Positions 7,845 through 9,432 of a stretch of 9,432 nucleotides of DNA are shown one piece after another (within the stretch, counting starts at the first letter, position 1; the number at the start of each line of letters is the position of its first letter). The translations under genes and the position numbers were made by a program. The stretch covers positions 452 to 9,883 of the forward strand of contig DMHA01000073.1 in NCBI GenBank assembly GCA_003449615.1, read 5' to 3'. Source of the DNA: Flavobacterium sp. (GTDB taxonomy: Bacteria; Bacteroidota; Bacteroidia; Flavobacteriales; Flavobacteriaceae). The notes beneath the pieces were generated by a model. That model searched no databases and was not told where the DNA came from. It saw only the letters and a list, made by a program, of their open reading frames with translations.

Positions 7845-7908
7845 ACTTTCTTGCTATGTTTTGTCGGTCTGTTAATGGTTGTCGTTTTTTGCACCTAACA
7901 AATAAATT

Positions 7909-7936
7909 ACCTTGTATTTATCTAAAAAATCAAGGT
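7909..7936. other. Hairpin overlapping the end of the small gene
   Basis: ACCTTG at 7909-7914 pairs with CAAGGT at 7931-7936, with a further TTTA/TAAA pairing inside. The structure covers the stop codon of the small gene at 7930-7932 and lies upstream of the restriction-modification gene. There is no T-run after the hairpin on the minus strand, so it is a weak terminator at best; it could reduce read-through into the downstream gene. Confidence 0.4.
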
Positions 7937-8142
7937 TGAATAAATTCGGCATGTTTTCTTGATAATATAACTGTTCTATCTACTTTTTGTTCAGGACTTG
8001 AATTGAAAATCGAATTAATAATATCACAGGCATAATTCAATCTTTCTAAAGATGTTTTATTTTTATAAAAGGTTACATGATCATCTGCCTCTTCAAATGA
8101 AGATTTAGAAACTGCGGTTCTATCCATTTTAAAATCATGCAT
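7930..8142 (-). CDS. Small unrecognised Bacteroidetes protein (70 residues)
   Basis: The protein is acidic to neutral and soluble, without a signal peptide or membrane segment. The middle contains EEADDHVTFYKNKTSLERLNYACDI (18-42), predicted helical. This recalls, from memory only, a family of small Bacteroidetes proteins of the form EAxxHxxYxxxKTxEERLNAA, often seen beside nucleotidyltransferase-type genes. A short motif occurs twice: MDRTAVSK at 6-13 and VDRTVILSRKH at 55-65. That supports a real gene rather than a chance ORF. The start may be the ATG at 8142 or the in-frame ATG at 8127 (MDRTAVSK); the relatives I recall begin close to the DRT motif. It lies 85 bases upstream of the restriction-modification gene on the same strand and could be cotranscribed. 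Possible roles are a toxin-antitoxin remnant or an accessory or controller protein; neither is shown. No helix-turn-helix is evident. Confidence 0.6.
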   Translation of the reverse strand: MHDFKMDRTAVSKSSFEEADDHVTFYKNKTSLERLNYACDIINSIFNSSPEQKVDRTVILSRKHAEFIQP

Positions 8143-8220
8143 GATGCTAATTTACAGAATAAAAACATTTTTAAGAGATCTTTATATTTTTAATCGAATG
8201 AATTACTCGAACGAGTTGTA

Positions 8221-8327
8221 ATACCGATTATGTATTCAATATAGTCCAAGAAAAATGGACTATTTTCATACTATATCGGCATTATACCATAAACTATTGG
8301 ACTATTTTACAAATGTTATTGGTATAA
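8221..8327. repeat. Cluster of inverted repeats built from three copies of one unit
   Basis: A unit of about 28 bases, running from ATACCGAT to ATAGTCCA, appears at 8221-8248 (plus). Diverged inverted copies follow at 8256-8282 and 8298-8325. Copies one and two form a hairpin with a perfect inner stem (ATAGTCCA 8241-8248, TGGACTAT 8256-8263) and a 7-base loop. The outer TTATACCA at 8282-8289 also pairs with TGGTATAA at 8320-8327. No coding potential is seen. It is probably a dispersed flavobacterial intergenic element, and it lies on the side of the accessory genes nearest the Nfu gene. Confidence 0.65.
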
Positions 8328-8375
8328 AATATCAAACTTTCAGCACTATTTGAAATAATAGTATCAAGTCAACTA

Positions 8376-8417
8376 TATTCTTTATTCTCTATTCTTTATT
8401 CTCTATTCTCTATTCTT
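8376..8417. repeat. Six-copy heptamer tandem array TATTCTY
   Basis: Six consecutive 7-base units read TATTCTT, TATTCTC, TATTCTT, TATTCTC, TATTCTC, TATTCTT. They end two bases before the stop codon of the Nfu gene at 8420. The array is purely intergenic on the 3' side of that gene, so on the minus strand it is a purine-rich run of AGAATA units. Copy-number change would not alter any reading frame seen here. Confidence 0.85.
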
Positions 8418-8419
8418 CA

Positions 8420-8659
8420 TCAAGCAACATTAACCACCGTTTCAATTTGTGGAGCAAATTTCTTAATCGTAGTTTCTACTCCAGCTCTCAGTGTCATTTG
8501 GTTTACACTACAACTCGTGCAAGCTCCTTGCAAGCGAACCACTACGTGTTTGCCATCTTCAATAGAAACTAGTTCAATGTCGCCACCATCAGAATTTAAA
8601 AAAGGTCTGATTTCTTCGAGTGCATTTTGAACATTTGTAGTTAATTCTTCTATAGTCAT
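8420..8659 (-). CDS. NifU C-terminal domain (Nfu-type) Fe-S scaffold protein
   Basis: The protein has 79 residues and consists only of the Nfu domain. The family signature is clear: EEIRPFLNSDGGDIELVSI (15-33), then RLQGACTSCSVNQMTL with the cluster-binding CxxC at C47 and C50, then AGVETTIKKFAPQI. Nfu proteins carry a [4Fe-4S] cluster bridged between two monomers and deliver it to client enzymes in the cytoplasm. I chose the ATG at 8659; an in-frame GTG at 8677 would add six residues (xFNITK) absent from the usual family N-terminus. It lies 38 bases behind the Mrp-type ATPase gene on the same strand, and the two are probably one operon for Fe-S cluster transfer. A heptamer repeat array lies directly after its stop codon. 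Confidence 0.95.
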   Translation of the reverse strand: MTIEELTTNVQNALEEIRPFLNSDGGDIELVSIEDGKHVVVRLQGACTSCSVNQMTLRAGVETTIKKFAPQIETVVNVA

Positions 8660-8697
8660 TTTTGTGATATTAAACACCCGAAAAACGAGTTTTTGGA

Positions 8698-9432
8698 TTA
8701 TTTTTTAACTGCTGCACATCCTGCCATGGTCGTAATTTTAACGGCTTCGGTGGCCGGTAAATTTTCATTTCTACTGACTACTTCTTGCACTACATTTCTG
8801 GTAATTTCTTCAAAAACAGTTTCGATGATTGAGCCAGTTTGCATAGCGGCTGGACGACCATAATCTCCTGCTTCGCGAATGGATTGTACAATAGGAACTT
8901 CTCCTAAGAAAGGAACTTTCAATTCTTCGGCAAGGTTTTTTGCCCCTTCTTTTCCAAAGATATAATATTTATTGTTAGGCAATTCCTCTGGTGTAAAATA
9001 AGCCATATTTTCGATAATTCCGAGTACGGGAACATTGATTGCCTCGGATACAAACATAGAAACTCCTTTTCTGGCATCGGCAAGCGCTACTGCTTGAGGT
9101 GTGCTGACCACAACAACACCAGTTATAGGCAAAGCTTGAACTATCGAAAGGTGAATATCGCCGGTTCCTGGGGGTAAATCGATAAGCAGAAAATCTAAAT
9201 CGCCCCAATCTGCATCAAAAATCATTTGGTTTAATGCCTTAGAAGCCATTGGCCCACGCCAAATAATAGCTTGACTTGGCGGTGTGAAAAATCCTATCGA
9301 AAGTATTTTTACCCCGTAATTTTCGATGGGTTTCATTTTTGATTTGCCTTCCACTTCAACCGAAAGTGGTTTAGCATTGGCTACATCAAACATTATTGGC
9401 ATAGAAGGTCCATAAATATCCGAATCCAAAAC
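8698..9432 (-). CDS. Mrp/NBP35 (ApbC-like) P-loop ATPase, C-terminal 244 residues
   Basis: The frame is open to the window edge. The visible chain begins VLDSDIYGPSMP, a well-known internal motif, so the TTG there is not a start; the Walker A region and any N-terminal DUF59 domain lie outside. Visible landmarks are WRGPMASKALNQ (58-69 of the visible part), the Walker B/switch segment LIDLPPGTGD (83-92), STPQAVALADARKG and the C-terminal PIVQSIREAGDYGRP. Mrp/ApbC proteins bind and transfer [4Fe-4S] clusters in the cytoplasm. The usual CxxC pair after the ENMAYF motif is missing: the segment reads TPEELPNNKYYIFG. From memory this is common in Bacteroidetes members. The Nfu gene follows 38 bases downstream, supporting a shared role. 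Confidence 0.94.
   Translation of the reverse strand, partial: VLDSDIYGPSMPIMFDVANAKPLSVEVEGKSKMKPIENYGVKILSIGFFTPPSQAIIWRGPMASKALNQMIFDADWGDLDFLLIDLPPGTGDIHLSIVQALPITGVVVVSTPQAVALADARKGVSMFVSEAINVPVLGIIENMAYFTPEELPNNKYYIFGKEGAKNLAEELKVPFLGEVPIVQSIREAGDYGRPAAMQTGSIIETVFEEITRNVVQEVVSRNENLPATEAVKITTMAGCAAVKK

Noticed and set aside
7893..7899. ACCTAAC (GTTAGGT on the minus strand), matching the attC core-site pattern GTTRRRY
   Set aside because: No matching RYYYAAC partner with suitable spacing and no attC-like stem could be found, and no integrase is present, so an integron cassette is not supported.
7896..7935. Possible promoter (minus strand TTTATTTG with an upstream TTG) for the restriction-modification gene
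   Set aside because: One mismatch in the -7 element and a spacing of about 24 bases make it too weak to list as a site.
8212..8224. Short palindrome ACTCG-AA-CGAGT
   Set aside because: Only five base pairs, with no neighbouring structure or gene start that gives it a role.

Overview
The window looks like chromosomal DNA from a Flavobacteriaceae bacterium, most likely Flavobacterium or a close relative. The sequence is AT-rich. It has a near-perfect Bacteroidetes sigma-A promoter (TTTG-N20-TAGATTTG) ahead of an acyl-CoA dehydrogenase gene. The protein sequences read as flavobacterial, and the intergenic spaces carry short palindromes and AT-rich heptamer repeats of a kind I associate with this group. 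No rRNA, tRNA, CRISPR array or transposase gene was seen.

Layout. Positions 1-1684 (minus) hold the start of a DUF58/VWA protein gene and, upstream of it in transcription, a MoxR-type AAA+ ATPase gene. This is the classic MoxR-DUF58 pair; its 134-base spacer is filled with heptamer repeats. Positions 1898-2770 (plus) encode an aldo/keto reductase. The 379-base gap after it contains a roughly 155-base palindromic element with imperfect terminal inverted repeats, an internal hairpin and flanking 11-base direct repeats, which looks like a non-autonomous (MITE/REP-like) element. Positions 3150-4328 (plus) encode a glutaryl-CoA dehydrogenase-type flavoenzyme. It converges on a small adrenodoxin-type [2Fe-2S] ferredoxin gene (4509-4841, minus), with two strong hairpins between them.

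Positions 4941-7844 (minus) encode a 967-residue MmeI-family restriction-modification enzyme, with endonuclease, methyltransferase and target-recognition parts in one chain. Just upstream of it is a small unrecognised Bacteroidetes-type protein gene (7930-8142), then a stretch of inverted repeats and a six-copy heptamer array. The window ends with an Nfu-type Fe-S scaffold gene (8420-8659) and the C-terminal part of an Mrp/ApbC-type P-loop ATPase gene (8698-9432), both minus and probably one operon.

How it fits together. The Mrp, Nfu and ferredoxin genes all concern Fe-S proteins and all lie on the minus strand. The restriction-modification gene and the small gene next to it sit between them, bordered by repeats on one side. 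A reasonable inference is that a defence gene was inserted into an older Fe-S neighbourhood. The most interesting items are the one-gene restriction-modification system with unknown specificity, the palindromic element at 2864-3018, and the recurrence of period-7 tandem repeats at three intergenic sites.
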